Shown here one piece after another: positions 38,314-51,200 of a DNA stretch of 64,000 bases. Position 1 is the first letter of the stretch. Each line of letters begins with the position of its first letter. Source of the stretch: Biscogniauxia marginata (Eukaryota > Ascomycota > Sordariomycetes > Xylariales > Xylariaceae); assembly GCA_022695795.1 (NCBI GenBank), contig MU404059.1, forward strand, positions 62,001 to 126,000, in the 5' to 3' direction. The notes under the pieces were generated by a model. It saw only the letters and a program-made list of their open reading frames with translations, was not told the DNA's origin and searched no databases. A program made the position numbers and the translations under genes.

Positions 38314-40743
38314 TCACGTCTTGGCACCTCCACCACCTGGAGGATCTTCGTCGCTGTCCAGAGAGCCCGTGCTATTCTTCCTACCCTCTGCTTTGAGCGC
38401 GGCGCCCTCGTTTGACTCCATTCTATGAAGTATTTCTTTCTTGATAAGCTCCGCGCCCGATGTGACCTCGAACTCCTCTTCATCCGATTCAGAGTCGGTG
38501 TCTTCTCCGGCCTTCTTCTCTGCTGGCAATCCGCCCTTGGCGGCAACGACAAGAGCTTCTTTCGGGAGTTCAACCATGGACCGGCGATGAGGGTTTTTGA
38601 ACAAAGAAGCAGGATCAATAGGTTTGATAGTTGGGTCGTATGCTGCGGGAAGACCAACAGCAACAGCAACCCGGTGGGCCTCCTCGTCGGGAGTGAGGTG
38701 CGGCTCTAGTTCGTAGACGCTACTATTCTCGCTGTCGGCCTCGTGCTTCTGCCCAGCTAGCATCTGTATATAGCTCTGCCGACCCGGATCGTGGGCTCGC
38801 TTGGCCTTCTTCTTCTCGCGCTTCTCAGTAGGACGCACCACAACAACAGGGACTGGCGAGTATTGCAGGCAGTATTTCGAGAACGAACTACGGTTGACAA
38901 GGAATCCCTGAACCCCGTCTAAACTTCGTCCTTTTGTCCCGACAATCAGCATTGACGGCTGGTAGATTTTAATCTATTTTGCGCAGACAACATTAGTTGG
39001 GATCCCGTCTTGTTACCATACGCAGTAGAATGACATGTACTCACAAGATGCTGGAACGTGTTATGGAGCTTTCCAACGGCATATTCCAAAACCAGACCGA
39101 TCGCGCGGTTCTGTGTGTTCTTTTCTTGGATCGACTCCATCAGAGCCCTCGCATCTTCTTGGTAAGCCTTGTCAGTCAAGCGGACCTGGGTCTCGATGAC
39201 CCGCACACACACGATCTCGTCGCCATCGTCCACTAGCTCGTCTAGTAACCACTGGAGCGCATGATCCGAATACGAATTGTCATCCACGCCGACCATAAAA
39301 GTTCGATGCCTCCTCTTGAACTGGAAGCCCGCGTGCCGGACATTGAGCGTAAAAGATATCGGGTTATAATCAGTAGATTCGCCGAGGGGTATATTGTCGA
39401 AGGCTACGTGCGACTCGAACCTTTGCGGGCGAGGAGACTCGGTTAGTGTTTCGGTTGCCATCAGCTTTACGGGTGGGCCATAAGGGATTGCGGGTTAAGA
39501 GAGGGTGTGATGGGCTGGGAATGTAACGAATGGCAGGCTGGTCAGAGCAAAACAATCGGGAGGAGCTGGTGAGCTTTTTTGCGGGAATTGTGAAGGGACG
39601 CCGGCCAGGTGAGGAGAACAGTCGAGTCGTGACTCGGAGCCAAGGATTACTGAGCACTGCGCCCATCGTTCCCTAACTCTGTTGAACTCATAGGAGGGTA
39701 TGGGGAGCCAATGGCGGCTAAGGTGGGGGATGCGACGGGCGGGGCTAAACACTGGCCGGCAGGCGAATGACGCTCGGGTCTCCATAGGGGGCGCACAAGA
39801 ATTGGAGGAACCCGGCCACACGATGCAAGTCGGACTAGCTCCGGTGAGCATGAGGCTATAAACAACATGGCACCGTCCTCATGCAATGTCCCACCACTAT
39901 ATTGTAGCCAAGCAAGCCCATATACGCTGCCGAGACCCCAGCACGCCAAGCGCGAAAAGAATGCTGACTTCGTACGAGGGATCGCCCGGCCGAGGAATAC
40001 CGTCTCTTGACGACAAAGAGCATCGAGGGTAATCGGCATTGTCGAATCCAAGTCTGGACTAGGGCGGGGCGAGCGACTACAGCTATGGAAAAAGCATCCG
40101 TGGCACACGCTCGTGGCATCGACAGCTGGGCCCCGCTGCCACTTCCGCCTACTACCAGATTGCCCCGGCAACTCTCCGTATGGCCAGCTCACACGATTGA
40201 CGGGAGGGTATTTCGTGGGTGTGGGTGTGTGTGCGTAGGCAGGTAGGTAGGTAGGTATGTATGTATGTATGTACGTGTGTATGTGGGTGCGCATAGGTGA
40301 AAAGGGGGGCTAGGCGAACTGTAGAGCTGAACTTACCTGCGATGAGGTGGGGAGGCCTCCCGAATTCGACTGCCGCCGTGTGGTTTCTTCAATCCCTGCG
40401 GCAATGATGGATTGCGCGGCGCCCGAAAGGTAACCGACGAGAGCGAGTCCTTCCTAGACGGAGGTTCACTACTGCCCGAACTAGAGCCAGTCTCGCCAGG
40501 AGTAGTGGTAGCACTGGCATCTCCCGTATTCTCCGTCTCCTTGCTTTTGCTCTTATCTTTCGCATCGATTGTGACCCGTGCTTCCGTCGCCGCTACACCG
40601 CCAGGGCTTGGCTTGGTGCTGGATAATCGAGCAGTCTTCCTTCTCTCGAGGCTGAAATAGTCGAATCTCTTGGGTGTCGGCTGCGATCCAGGCGAGACGT
40701 CGCTCCCTGGACTTCTAACGGGGGTCGGGGTGTCGCCCGACAT
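38314..40743 (-). CDS. Universal stress protein (USP) family protein with disordered tails
   Basis: Exons 40337-40743, 39045-39420 and 38314-38973 give 480 residues. The first intron is 916 bases, by far the longest in the window. Its join is supported by frame, by a CACTAACC branch just before the acceptor, and by the family pattern of a Ser-rich N-tail followed by FESHVAFDN. The N-terminal 135 residues are disordered (SLSSVTFRAPRNPSLPQG). The USP fold follows: RTFMVGVDDNSYSDHALQWL, DEIVCVRVIE, then after the 71-base second intron PSMLIVGTKGRSLDG and PVPVVVVRP. The C-terminal 190 residues are charged and low in complexity. The usual ATP-binding end (G-X2-G-X9-G-S/T) is altered, reading GTKG then NRSS with 11 residues between. 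Bacterial and plant USPs act in stress survival; the fungal role is not defined. Confidence 0.88.
39421..40336 (-). other. Long first intron of the universal stress protein gene
   Basis: This 916-base intron holds a GTGT/AGGT/ATGT repeat near its 5' end and a 215-codon frame on the same strand (39647-40294) that looks like translated repeat and GC-rich sequence. An internal promoter or alternative first exon is possible, because an in-frame ATG lies at 39459-39461 just upstream of the acceptor. Confidence 0.6.
40237..40282. repeat. AGGT/ATGT tetranucleotide array
   Basis: Tandem AGGT units pass directly into tandem ATGT units, within the long intron of the universal stress protein gene and close to its 5' splice site. 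Confidence 0.9.
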
Positions 40744-43700
40744 GGCGGATGATGAGTAGAGGCGATGAGGAGAGTAAGAGGCAGGACTGACGAAACCAGC
40801 GATACCTAACTCACGTTGCCTCAGGTAGAGGGCGGAGGAGGCAAGGTCGTATACGGTAGCATTGATGTAGGCAGGCTCGCGAGGTGTTTATAGGGTTGGT
40901 TAGCTTGAGGCTACCCCGGCTTATTAACGCCAGGCGTGGAGTAGTGAATGGAGGACGGCGGATAAATTCCGAGTTGTCGTATGATCGAATGAGGTAGTGC
41001 GCCACGTGGGTCGGAGAGGGTTGATGATGCTTGGCGGTGTTGTTTTTCCCGGGGGGCGACTATATAACGGATGTTTTATGGTCGTTTCGTACGGAGCAGC
41101 ACTTGACTGGCAGATGACAAGTTACTTCAAAGCTCGAGGTAGAGTAGTAGGTAGGTGGATGGCAACGCAGCGGCCAGTCAAGCCATCGCCAGATTGCACG
41201 TGTCTCGGACGGATATGACCTGATCGTAAGGTTTTGGGTTGGGTTTCGCGAGGCTGTTAGCTTGATGAACCTACCTAGGAAACAACAGTCAAAGCTACAC
41301 TACCTATCCAAAGACGATACGAGGGCCTGGAACTGGGAAGGTAGAGATAATGTTGGGCAGACAAGGGACGACCTTGAAAGGGAACAGGGCTTAAGCTCCC
41401 GACTGGGTCTTGTCTTTGTGGACGTGTTTGATTCCGCACTCAGTCAATGGGTATCCAAGATAAAATCGGAAGTGCCCAATGACTTGGATGTACTACACGG
41501 GTCGCATCAAACCTTCGGGAATTAGAGAGGAAGAAAGAAGGAAGGGGGGAGGAAAAGAGGTAGAGAGATCTGAGGTGCACTTGTAGGGCGTCACATCTCG
41601 AATATGAAAATTAAAAAATTATGGACTTGCTTGGCCCTTGGGGAGTGCAATCCCTCTTGCCCGTCGATTTGCCTGATGAATGTCATGGTTAGCGCAGAAG
41701 ACTGGGCAGAAGCTACTTCCTGACGAGAATGCGCCTCGAACCAAGGCAAATGAACTAACAGGTAGGTAGAAACTCGCTAATGGCACATCCTTACCCTGGG
41801 CAGGCAGACGTAAGGTAGGACCTATTTTTATTACCAATATGACATACTACCAAGTCCGTACCTACCTAGTGTGCACTACCTATAGGTGGGGTCTCTATAC
41901 CTAACCTAATGTATGTGGGCACCTCCATTATATAGAGGATCCACTCTTTTCTTTTCAGTAATATGCTAGGTACCTTCATGTTTCCATACTCTGTCTGCAT
42001 GTGATTTATTACTGGTTGTTAACTTGCACCTCCAGGGCTGTTGACTTGCAGCCACTGTAAGTCATGCCTAACAGGGTAGTATTCTGATCCTGTCCCTCCT
42101 TCTTTGATCTGAGGCCCCCCTTTTTTTTCTTTTCTTTTTTTTTCCCCCTCTTCCTTGTTTCTTGGATCCTTTTTTTTTTTTGCCCTACCTCTCTTGCTCC
42201 AATATCAAAAATTCTTATGCAACATCGGCTCAGACAACTCCATTTTGCCTCGTCGCATCGCTTTTCCTTCGCCAGTTGGACCATCAGCTTGGTTCTACCG
42301 TAGTACCATCTCACAACCACCTTCTGTACTCGTCGTGCTAGGTACCATGTCGTGCTGCGACACGACATATAGTAAGTAGCGATAGGTAAGGCAGTACAGT
42401 ACGAACGGGTAGATATGGCTGGCCTGGTAGAGCGAGGGACGCCAACGGTGGTAGCACCAAAGGCTACTGATCGATAATATTACGACTTTCTTTCCATGCC
42501 GGACATCCAGGAACACAACCATACTCCCAGATGGACGGGTTGCAGCTAAGAGGAACTAGCCACCCCCCCCGTTGCCCCCCGATGGATCGCCTGCTCGTAT
42601 ACGGCGCCAGGTTGGCTAGACTTACCTAAGATACTGTGAACATCTCACTACGCGGCACGTCATCCCCGCCTATAATTCTCGACTTTCAGCTGAGTGTGTA
42701 ACTACCGATGTCACTATGCAGGCTATCCTGCATCGTCGTCGTCGAGGAATCGACGAATTTACCGTTTGTTCCATGAGCTCCGCAGTAATTCATACTAGCC
42801 GAGAGACTTGCTTCAGCTCCCGAGAGGTCCCAAGACCGGGGAAGACACACGACCAAGACGTGAGGACAGGCGGCAGTGACACAGTATCGTCCGCTTGGCC
42901 TTCTTGGCAACGTGAAAAACATGCGCCAAGGAGGCCAAGATGTCCCTCCTTTTGACACATTGCACCATGTCCGACGCTAGCAGCAGATAGATAACACCGA
43001 GTTCTGGACCGGGGGATGTGGCAGATCTTTTTTGGTGTTGAGGGGCCACAACAGAGAACTTTGTCCGTGGGCCACAAGATCTTCCGACAGAAATATTGAT
43101 TGCACTCTCCTTTCTCCAGCCGCGACCCCAACGCGCCGGCTGAGAGAGGAGCCCTGCGGGTGTAGCCGTCTCAATTAGCCCGCCAACCCTGATCGTCTTT
43201 TCGACGACTCCAATTCCCTAGACAAGCTAGCGCTGTCTGGCGCTGGCTACCGGTTGGGTAGATCTTGTCACGTCGGCAGGCCGGGATGCATTTTACCCCT
43301 CGAAAGGAGGGTAGTAGGAGTGCCGGCCCCTCCATCTCCAGTCTCTGATCTCCAGACTCCAGGCTCCATATGGAGAAATACCTACTATGAGGACTAGAGG
43401 TCATGTGCGAGGTGTGTCTAGCCGTCACACACACACACGTAAGTACCTATATCATTTCACTTGGGTTGTCTACTCGTCGAGGGTCTGGATTTCTTGAACA
43501 ACAGTAGGAACAAAACTTATGCTGGAGGCCCCTCTCTCTTCACCGCTCCCTGAAATTATTGGATTTCCTGTCCGGTATCATACCATTTTCGGATATGTGC
43601 CTTTTCTCTCACACATGTTGAATCCACGAAACAGATAACAGCAGAACGGCACGGGGAGCTGAGCTGGCGTTGATAAGAACGCAACGAGCCAACCCATGTC

Positions 43701-46044
43701 GTTGGAAATATGTCAGCCACCCACCGAATGCGGTGGGATCTTGGCTCGCTGCAGCCTCACCGAATAACCTAGCATACACCACAGGTGTTCACAACCTCGT
43801 GGCTCATTCCCTGTTGCCTCCTTCATCCCATACGCGGACCAACATCCCGAAATCTTCCTATGTACTCAACCGAACAACAGCCAGCTTTCAGTCTGGAGCG
43901 TGATAGCTAATCCTGCTTATGTGACTTCTCAGAAAATTTGTAATCTGGTTGATAGCACAGCTTGAGGAACATTGTAACTGTCGATCTGCGCACGTCAATT
44001 GGCAGGTATCATCATGTCACTTTCCGACGTAGCAAAGACGCCTGCAGTCCCGAAAAGCACCACAGAGGAGGAAAAAACCCCTAGCAGCTTAGTCAATTCT
44101 AGCTGCTGTTTCTCTCCCTTTCGTTTCCCTTCCTTTCTTACTCTCAGTTGTTAGGTTTGACCGCCTTTCACCGATACGCACTATATGACCATTGTACCTT
44201 ACAGGGCAATGTGCGACACCAACGAAGCTCATCGGGATGATACGGGAGGTACTGTTGCCTGCCAACCCCCACCTTGCCTCTTCGTAGCCATATGAGCAGC
44301 CTACTCCAATTCTCGTGGTATGACTAGGATCGAAGTATCCTAGACATTCTAATGGCAGGCAATGCTACTGGTCCTCAAACAGAGCCAATCTGAGCTTTTG
44401 ATCCTACATATATGAGATCGTAATTCGCAGCAACAATAATAAGGGCGCAGCCGAATAGCTTCCCTGGTTCAGCCTATCGATCTAGATAGCCGGCCAATCA
44501 TACACCCCTTCATCCTCGACTAGTCTCATACCAACGACGACAGTCATCAGTATACTAATACTTCAAGTACCGATATGAATCACTACATATCTACCTACAT
44601 ACATGGATTCGTATTTAGTTTTACGTACCTTGCTGGCATATACCCCTGTCCCTTTCCATCTACATACTTGCTCATGTTGCCGTCCTTGTTGGCTATCTAA
44701 TGTACCTGTGCGTATTAGCCCTAGGAGAAAAGCAATGCTCGATCAACATGGGAATCTCCCCCCAAATATCTAGACCGGGACAAAGCTGCGATGGAATAAG
44801 CAAGTATTCCGGAAGGAAGACGCCACAAGCATTCAATTCCCAATGATAATAAGCCCCAGGGACCCGGAACCGATGCGGTGTCACCAGCCTCGCTCGTCCT
44901 GGGGGAGGTTTCTTTTCTCGTGCTCGCCCAGCGGTGGTACACACACTTATCCGGGAGAATATTTTCCAGTCCACGCCGCCGGGATAAGATGATGAAAGAA
45001 ACGCCTCCCGCCCTTTCACCTGTTCCCTCCCCTTGTGGAGCTCTCATTATCGTCGTCGACGACGATAATCTTACTAGCCGGGGGTTTCCAGGCGTTCCGT
45101 AAGATCCCAATGCCCAAAACAAAACAACAATCCAAAATTTTGTTGGATCTGTATAACACGAAGAAAAGAAAAACCCTGGCTTTCCCCAATTATTCGTTCG
45201 TAAAAGTGCGAATCAATAATCACGAGTCGCAAAACCTGATAGGAGAAAAAGCAAGAAAAAAAAAGGTGTAAGCCGACCTGGTTTCATCTACATAGCTTAC
45301 ATGATACCAAATTCCCGATCCCAAATCTGTTATCTTAGTACTACGTGAAAAAAGAAAAAAGAAAAACCCCTTCTCTTCGCTAACGCAAGTGATCTTTTTT
45401 ATCACCATGTTCCCTGATCATGACGACGGCGAATCCGCCAAGGGCTCGTCTACAAGATAAACAGGTAGGTACTGGTTTCTAATTCTTATATCACTGTCTC
45501 ACTGACCCCCCATTAACCCTTAACTACTATATCGGTGAAAAAACTAAAAGGAAAGACAAAGCTAGAAAAAGAAGAAAAGAGAAAAAGGAAAGCATGGCGA
45601 GGATCATCTTTGCATTTTCCAGGCTCATAGTGTAATGACGAGTCGCCGACGCAAGTAAATCGCAGATACGGAATCCGACATTATATCCGACAATCTACGA
45701 CTTTGCTCATCTTTGTGTAGCAATGGCGTCTTTTTTATTTTAATATTTGGTTTTACGACTCATCAAGGACATCTCTATCTTAAGGGTAGATACCGCCCAC
45801 ACCGAGTTCTCCCTTTTTTATAATCAACCCACCTAGCAACCTCTACTAGCCTACCAGTTTGAAGTTGGTTGAGAATTGACCCTCATCATATTATTTCCCT
45901 GGACGCCTGTGCAATGCAAATTGACGACGAAACATGTGATCCCATCCCTCGACAGCCGTGAATACCCCTCACCTCCTTTTCTTTTCTGCCGCATTGAACG
46001 TTGCTCGTGAGAGGGGAGGCAGAAAATCATTTCCCAGACCAGTC
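40744..46044. other. 5.3-kb gene-poor region
   Basis: No recognisable gene on either strand. The left end is the promoter of the universal stress protein gene and the right end the 3' flank of eIF3l. Frames are below 140 codons and carry no known motif. T-runs (42119-42141 and 42171-42181), A-runs (45253-45264) and scattered ACCT/AGGT motifs (41147-41156, 41760-41767 and 41858-41867) are the main structure. Confidence 0.5.
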
Positions 46045-47635
46045 TCAGTTGTACGTCCGCGACAGATTGCGGAGGTACCAATCGACTAATTTGCGTCCCA
46101 CCTTCGCTTCCGAAATGTGAATCAAGTCCTGCAGGTGTCCGTTAGCACTGTCGCACATAAAAGCTTGTCCATCACTCAGAAAGCTTGAAATTTTGCTTTT
46201 TAAGCGAGAACGTGGGGGTGAAAACATACTCCCTGCAAAGCGTAGTCGAGGTCGCTCACGTTCACCCATTCGCCGTCCAGCAGCCCGTGGTCAGTCCATC
46301 GCAGCTGTTTGGTCCGTTGCTTGTTGACCAGAAGCCACGCCCGCAGTTCGTCCGGCTGTACATCTAGGAAACCAGCGAGCTTCTTAAGATCCATGGTCGT
46401 GTACAGGCGGAGGTAAGACTTGACGGTCGGGCTCCACATGTTGGTCTTGACTTCATCCATGAAGATGGAAAGGTGATGGTCGATGGGATCGACGTTGGCC
46501 TCGGGGTTGTCGAAGTCGGGCGGGACCGGGGAGATGAACTTGGGGCAAGCAGCCTTGAACAGCTCCTCAAAAATGGGGAGCGAATCTGGGCCACCGCGTT
46601 GCAGCTTGAGCAGCTGATCTCCGTACTTCTCCCTCAGGGCGGTGTGGATAGTGTCATCCAGGCGCGTCGGGTGGAAGGCGACGCAAATGGCGATCAAAGC
46701 ATACATCTGATCGTTCTTCTTGGTGATCGAGTCGTACTGCGCGTTTTTCTGGAAGTTCTTGGTTCGCGAGACGTAGACCAGGATGTGGCTGAACATGCGG
46801 ATGGCATCGGCGTAGCGATTCATCATCATGTAGGAGAAGCCCACATAGTAGTAGGTGGTGAAGTGGGCAGCCATGACACGCGCAAACATGGCTTTCTTGT
46901 TGAGCTCAATGTCATCGAGCGTCTTGAGAGCGAGGCTGAAATCGCCCAAGAGGCAGTGGACCCGCAGAAGACCAATGATAGAGAAGTAGCCAAGCATCCG
47001 GTAAAGCGTCTTGGAGCCGTATTCTCCAGCAACAGCGGCGGGATCCTCGTTCCGCTTCATGGCGTTAAGCTGCTCGATTATCTGGGATCGCTGGATGAGG
47101 GAGTACAGCACGTTCAGGACACTGTAGCAGCCCCAGGTGTTGGGGTTGTCGCGCAGAATCTGCCGCTCCTCCTCGTTGTCTCTCGCTTGTCGGGCGAGTC
47201 GTAGCCGGTAGGAAGAGAACGAGTTGAACTGGTAAATGAACTCATCGATGACATCCCAAGCCCAGTAATGCTACAAAGCCGTTAGTACGGAGCCCGGCAA
47301 GGCCTTCGATAGTAGGAACGTACGGAAGGGGGCTCGAGGTCAACTGGGCCTTCGGAGTTGAGGATGAAGTGGAACAGGTTGCAGTAAGAGTCGTAGCTCT
47401 GGAACTTGACCTCGAGAGGGGCCGAGAAGTCCAGAGGCTGAGCAGCGGCAACGAGGCGTGACTGTATATCGTCGGTCTGCTGGGCCATAGTCAAGGAGCT
47501 GACTTGTTCGAGCTCGTCCATGCCGTCCTCGTACTGGACCTGCTCCTTGTAGTCGGCGACAAGGGCCTCCTCCTCGACATCGCTGTCATCGTCGACGGCG
47601 CGCACGGGCGCGGAACCGTTGCGAAGGGCACTCAT
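46045..47635 (-). CDS. EIF3L: Eukaryotic translation initiation factor 3 subunit L
   Basis: Exons 47324-47635, 46230-47270 and 46045-46128, with introns of 53 and 101 bases, all in phase 0, give 478 residues. Family landmarks are an acidic N-terminus (DDDSDVEEEALVADYKEQVQ), HYWAWDVIDEFIYQFNSF at the first junction, QRSQIIEQLNAM, YFSIIGLLRVHCLLGDF, the helical repeats around YYYVGFSYMMMNRYADAIRM, and the PCI-type end NMWSPTVKSYLRLYTTMDL. The last exon encodes DLIHISEAKVGRKLVDWYLR. eIF3l is a subunit of the eIF3 complex on the 40S ribosome; it is present in filamentous fungi and absent from budding yeast. It is divergent from EFL1. Confidence 0.97.
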
Positions 47636-48255
47636 CGTGTACTGGTCTGGATTTGACTCTGGTGATCACGATGGGTCGTGGGGTTGGGATATTCCAATTC
47701 CCAAAGCGTCCAGCGGGGCTCGTTGATATTTTTTAAAAGACGTTGCGAAGAAGTTCCCCAAAGGAGCCGAAGTTTTAGCGAATTAGGGTTTTCGATGTGG
47801 CCCCTCCTTTTAGTGCCCCTCAGCCCCTCTTAGGTAAGGTACCTAACCTAGGTAGGTGCAGTATCAGCCTCGATTCCTTTATCAGCCAGTGGGATGGCGG
47901 GGTAATTTTATTTTATTTTACTTATTTTATTGTTACTGCAGTTTGCCCCGCTATCGAAGAAATACCATCATTTATACCCAAGGTAGACAATATCTACGTC
48001 TGTACCTACCTACATGTACGTCCTGAATCTAGCTGGATACATTGTTCTAGAGCTTGCAGTTGCTCATTCAATGTGGGGCCAACATAAAACCGTAGCCACT
48101 GCTTCGCCCATTAGTCACTTGCCGAACAACGCCTACACTAATCTCACCCTGTCCACTACCACGTAATCTCAGGAATCCAAATACATATAGGACAGGCCAC
48201 TTGCCTGTATCTCGTGAAATCAGACAGTCTCCCTGTATACTTCACTATATCCAAA
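47636..48255. promoter_or_regulatory. Shared upstream region of eIF3l and EFL1
   Basis: About 620 bases between two divergent translation-related genes. Two perfect palindromes, AGGTACCT (47837-47844) and ACCTAGGT (47846-47853), lie two bases apart, about 200 bases upstream of the eIF3l start. TTTTATTTTA repeats follow (47909-47930). Shared regulation is inferred from the layout. Confidence 0.5.
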
Positions 48256-51200
48256 ATGCCTGTCGTCACCCCAGAGAAGCTTGCCAGTCTGCAGCGGCAT
48301 GCAGACTATGTCCGAAACGTAACGCAACGTTCTTCATCCACTCTCACTAGATAACCTTGCCACTAACCTGACACCAGATCTGTATTCTAGCACATGTTGA
48401 TCATGGAAAGACATCATTGACAGATACCCTTCTCGCTACAAATGGCATCATCTCGCCAAAGCTTGCCGGCAAGATCCGGTACCTCGACTCCCGTCCCGAC
48501 GAGCAGATCAGGGGCATCACCATGGAGTCGTCCGCCATCTCTTTATATTTCTCCATGCTCCGGAGATCAGCCCCAGATGCCGCGCCAACCGCTCAGGAAT
48601 ACCTGGTCAACCTGATCGATTCCCCAGGCCATATAGACTTCAGCAGTGAAGTCTCTACCGCCTCTAGATTATGCGACGGTGCGGTCGTGTTAGTCGATGC
48701 AGTAGAGGGTGTCTGCAGTCAGACAGTCACGGTGCTCCGGCAGACATGGATAGAGAAGCTGAAGCCCCTGCTTGTCATTAACAAGATCGATCGGCTAATC
48801 ACGGAGCTGAAGATGACGCCAGGCGAAGCTTACACTCACTTGAATAAGCTACTTGAACAAGTCAACGCCGTCCTGGGGAGCTTTTTCCAGGGCGAGCGCA
48901 TGGAAGAGGACCTCAATTGGAGAGAGCAAATAGATGAGCGAGTCGCTGCAGCGGCCGCTAAAGAAGTGAAGCTAGGCGATGTCGAAAGCGATACTGATGA
49001 CTTACAATTTGAAGAGCGAGACGACGAAGAACTCTATTTTGCACCGGAGAAGAACAATGTCATATTCAGTAGTGCCATAGACGGTTGGGCGTTCACTGTT
49101 AGACAGTTTGCTAGCCTATACGAGAAGAAGCTCGGCATCAAGCGAAATATCATGGAGAAGGTATTATGGGGAGATTTCTACCTCGATCCAAAGACCAAGA
49201 AAGTTCTGGGACGAAAACATCTAAAGGGCCGCAATTTGAAACCTATGTTTGTGCAACTTGTGCTTGAGCAGGTTTGGGCTGTATACCAGGCCACGACTGG
49301 AGGCGACAATGGAAAGGGGTAAGTTGTTGGTTTTCTTTGAATTTCTTCTCTATCGTTATGGACCTCTCAACCCCCTCACAGTCTAGCTGCACATCCATCA
49401 GATGGTAAAATTCACGGTATTGTTAAATCCAGAACGATATATGTCAAATTTAACTATTACCTCTAGTGACAATTTTAACTAATATTGGCTGATCATAATG
49501 TAGCGACCCTATATTACTTGAGAAGATTACAAAGTCACTCAATATCACGATACCACCTCATATAGCACGATCTAGGGATACGCGACTATTACTCACGACT
49601 GTGTTTTCCTCATGGATTCCCCTATCTACCGCACTACTTGTCTCTGTTATTGAATCGCTGCCATCTCCGAGAGTAGCGCAAGGAGAACGGCTACCCGAAT
49701 TATTAGAGGATTCTCCTGGATCAACTCACATCGACCCTTCCATCAAAGACGCCATGGTCAACTTCAAAACTTCTTCGTCTGATCCCGTTGTTGTCTATGT
49801 CAGCAAGATGGTTTCTATCCCCGAAAGCGAACTACCGGAGAACAAACGTAGGACTGGCCAGCTTAGTGCAGACGAAGCTAGGGAGCTCGCAAGAAGAAAA
49901 CGAGCGGAATTGGCCCGGGCACAACAAGCGGAGACGAACACGACGAGTGACATCACTACAGCGCTTGAAAGTGTATCACTGGATGACTTTGTCCAAGAAG
50001 TGGAGGGGAAACAGATCGACCCAGAACATCTGATAGGGTTTGCGAGGATATACTCGGGTACGCTTTCAGTTGGAGACACACTCTATGTCTTGGCGCCAAA
50101 ATTCACTCCCGCCAACCCTCACGCAGCCCCCGAGCCCCAAAAGGTTACAGTTACTGCTTTGTATATGCTCATGGGCCGAAATCTGGAGTCATTAACTTCT
50201 GTACCTGCTGGTGTGGTATTTGGGATAGGTGGGCTTGAGGGACATATGCTAAAATCAGGAACGCTATGTAGCCAGCTTGAGGGCGCGGTTAACCTTGCCG
50301 GCGTCAATATAGCAGGAAAGCCTATAGTTCGCGTTGCATTAGAGCCTGTGAATCCGGCGGATCTTGATAAAATGATCGATGGTCTGAAATTACTGGTGCA
50401 AAGCGACCCGTGTGCCGAGTATGAGCAATTTGGGAGCGGAGAACACGTTCTCCTTACTGCTGGCGAACTCCATCTAGAAAGGTGCTTAACAGATCTTAAG
50501 GAGCGGTTCGCAAGATGTGATATTCAAGCGGGTGCGCCTATAGTGCCATACAGAGAAACGATCGTACGCGCCGAAGAGATGCGACCACCAGCCAACAAGG
50601 ACCTGGGCCGAGGCGCTGTTATTGGTGTGACGAGCTCAAAACAAGTGAATATCACACTACGGGTGCGGCCGTTGCCGGCGGATGTCACCGATTTTCTGCT
50701 GAAGAATGCCGGGTCCATTAAGCGTCTTTATTCCGAAAAGAAAGCCGAGGAGGAGGTTGATGATCAGAGTGCAGTCGATGATGAGCAGCAGAGAATCGAG
50801 GCAGACGAGGATGTTGTAGAGGGTAAGACATTGAGCTTGGAAGAGTTTAAGAAACAACTTCAAACCACCTTAGAAAGCGGCAAAGGCCGTGAAGGGTGGA
50901 AGGACACTATCGACAGGACTGCGGCTTTCGGTCCTCAGCGTACGGGACCAAATCTGCTTATAGATGCTACCAAAGATGGATTGTTCCCCAAAATCTTCTC
51001 GGGGGATAAGATTCAAGGGGATAGCCCAAAGGCAGACGAGGCTCTCCACGCAGCACACCTTTGTGATAAAGTCACGTACGCCTTCCAGCTAGCCACCAAC
51101 CAGGGGCCACTGTGCAACGAGCCGGTCCAAGGCATTGCTGTCTCTATCGAAGACCTGGTAGTTACCTCTACTGAGGAGGAAGCATCGGCTCGCGACCGGC

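Noticed and set aside
39647..40294. 215-codon open frame on the minus strand
   Set aside because: It lies inside the first intron of the universal stress protein gene, begins with translated microsatellite (HTYIHTYIPTYLPAY) and has no family resemblance.
41265..41525. Small plus-strand frame of about 86 codons
   Set aside because: It has no known motif, no clear promoter and no splice partner; it is not distinguishable from chance.
46473..47204. 243-codon plus-strand frame
   Set aside because: It is a complementary-strand shadow of the eIF3l exon; its runs of V, G and E reflect the codons of the real gene.
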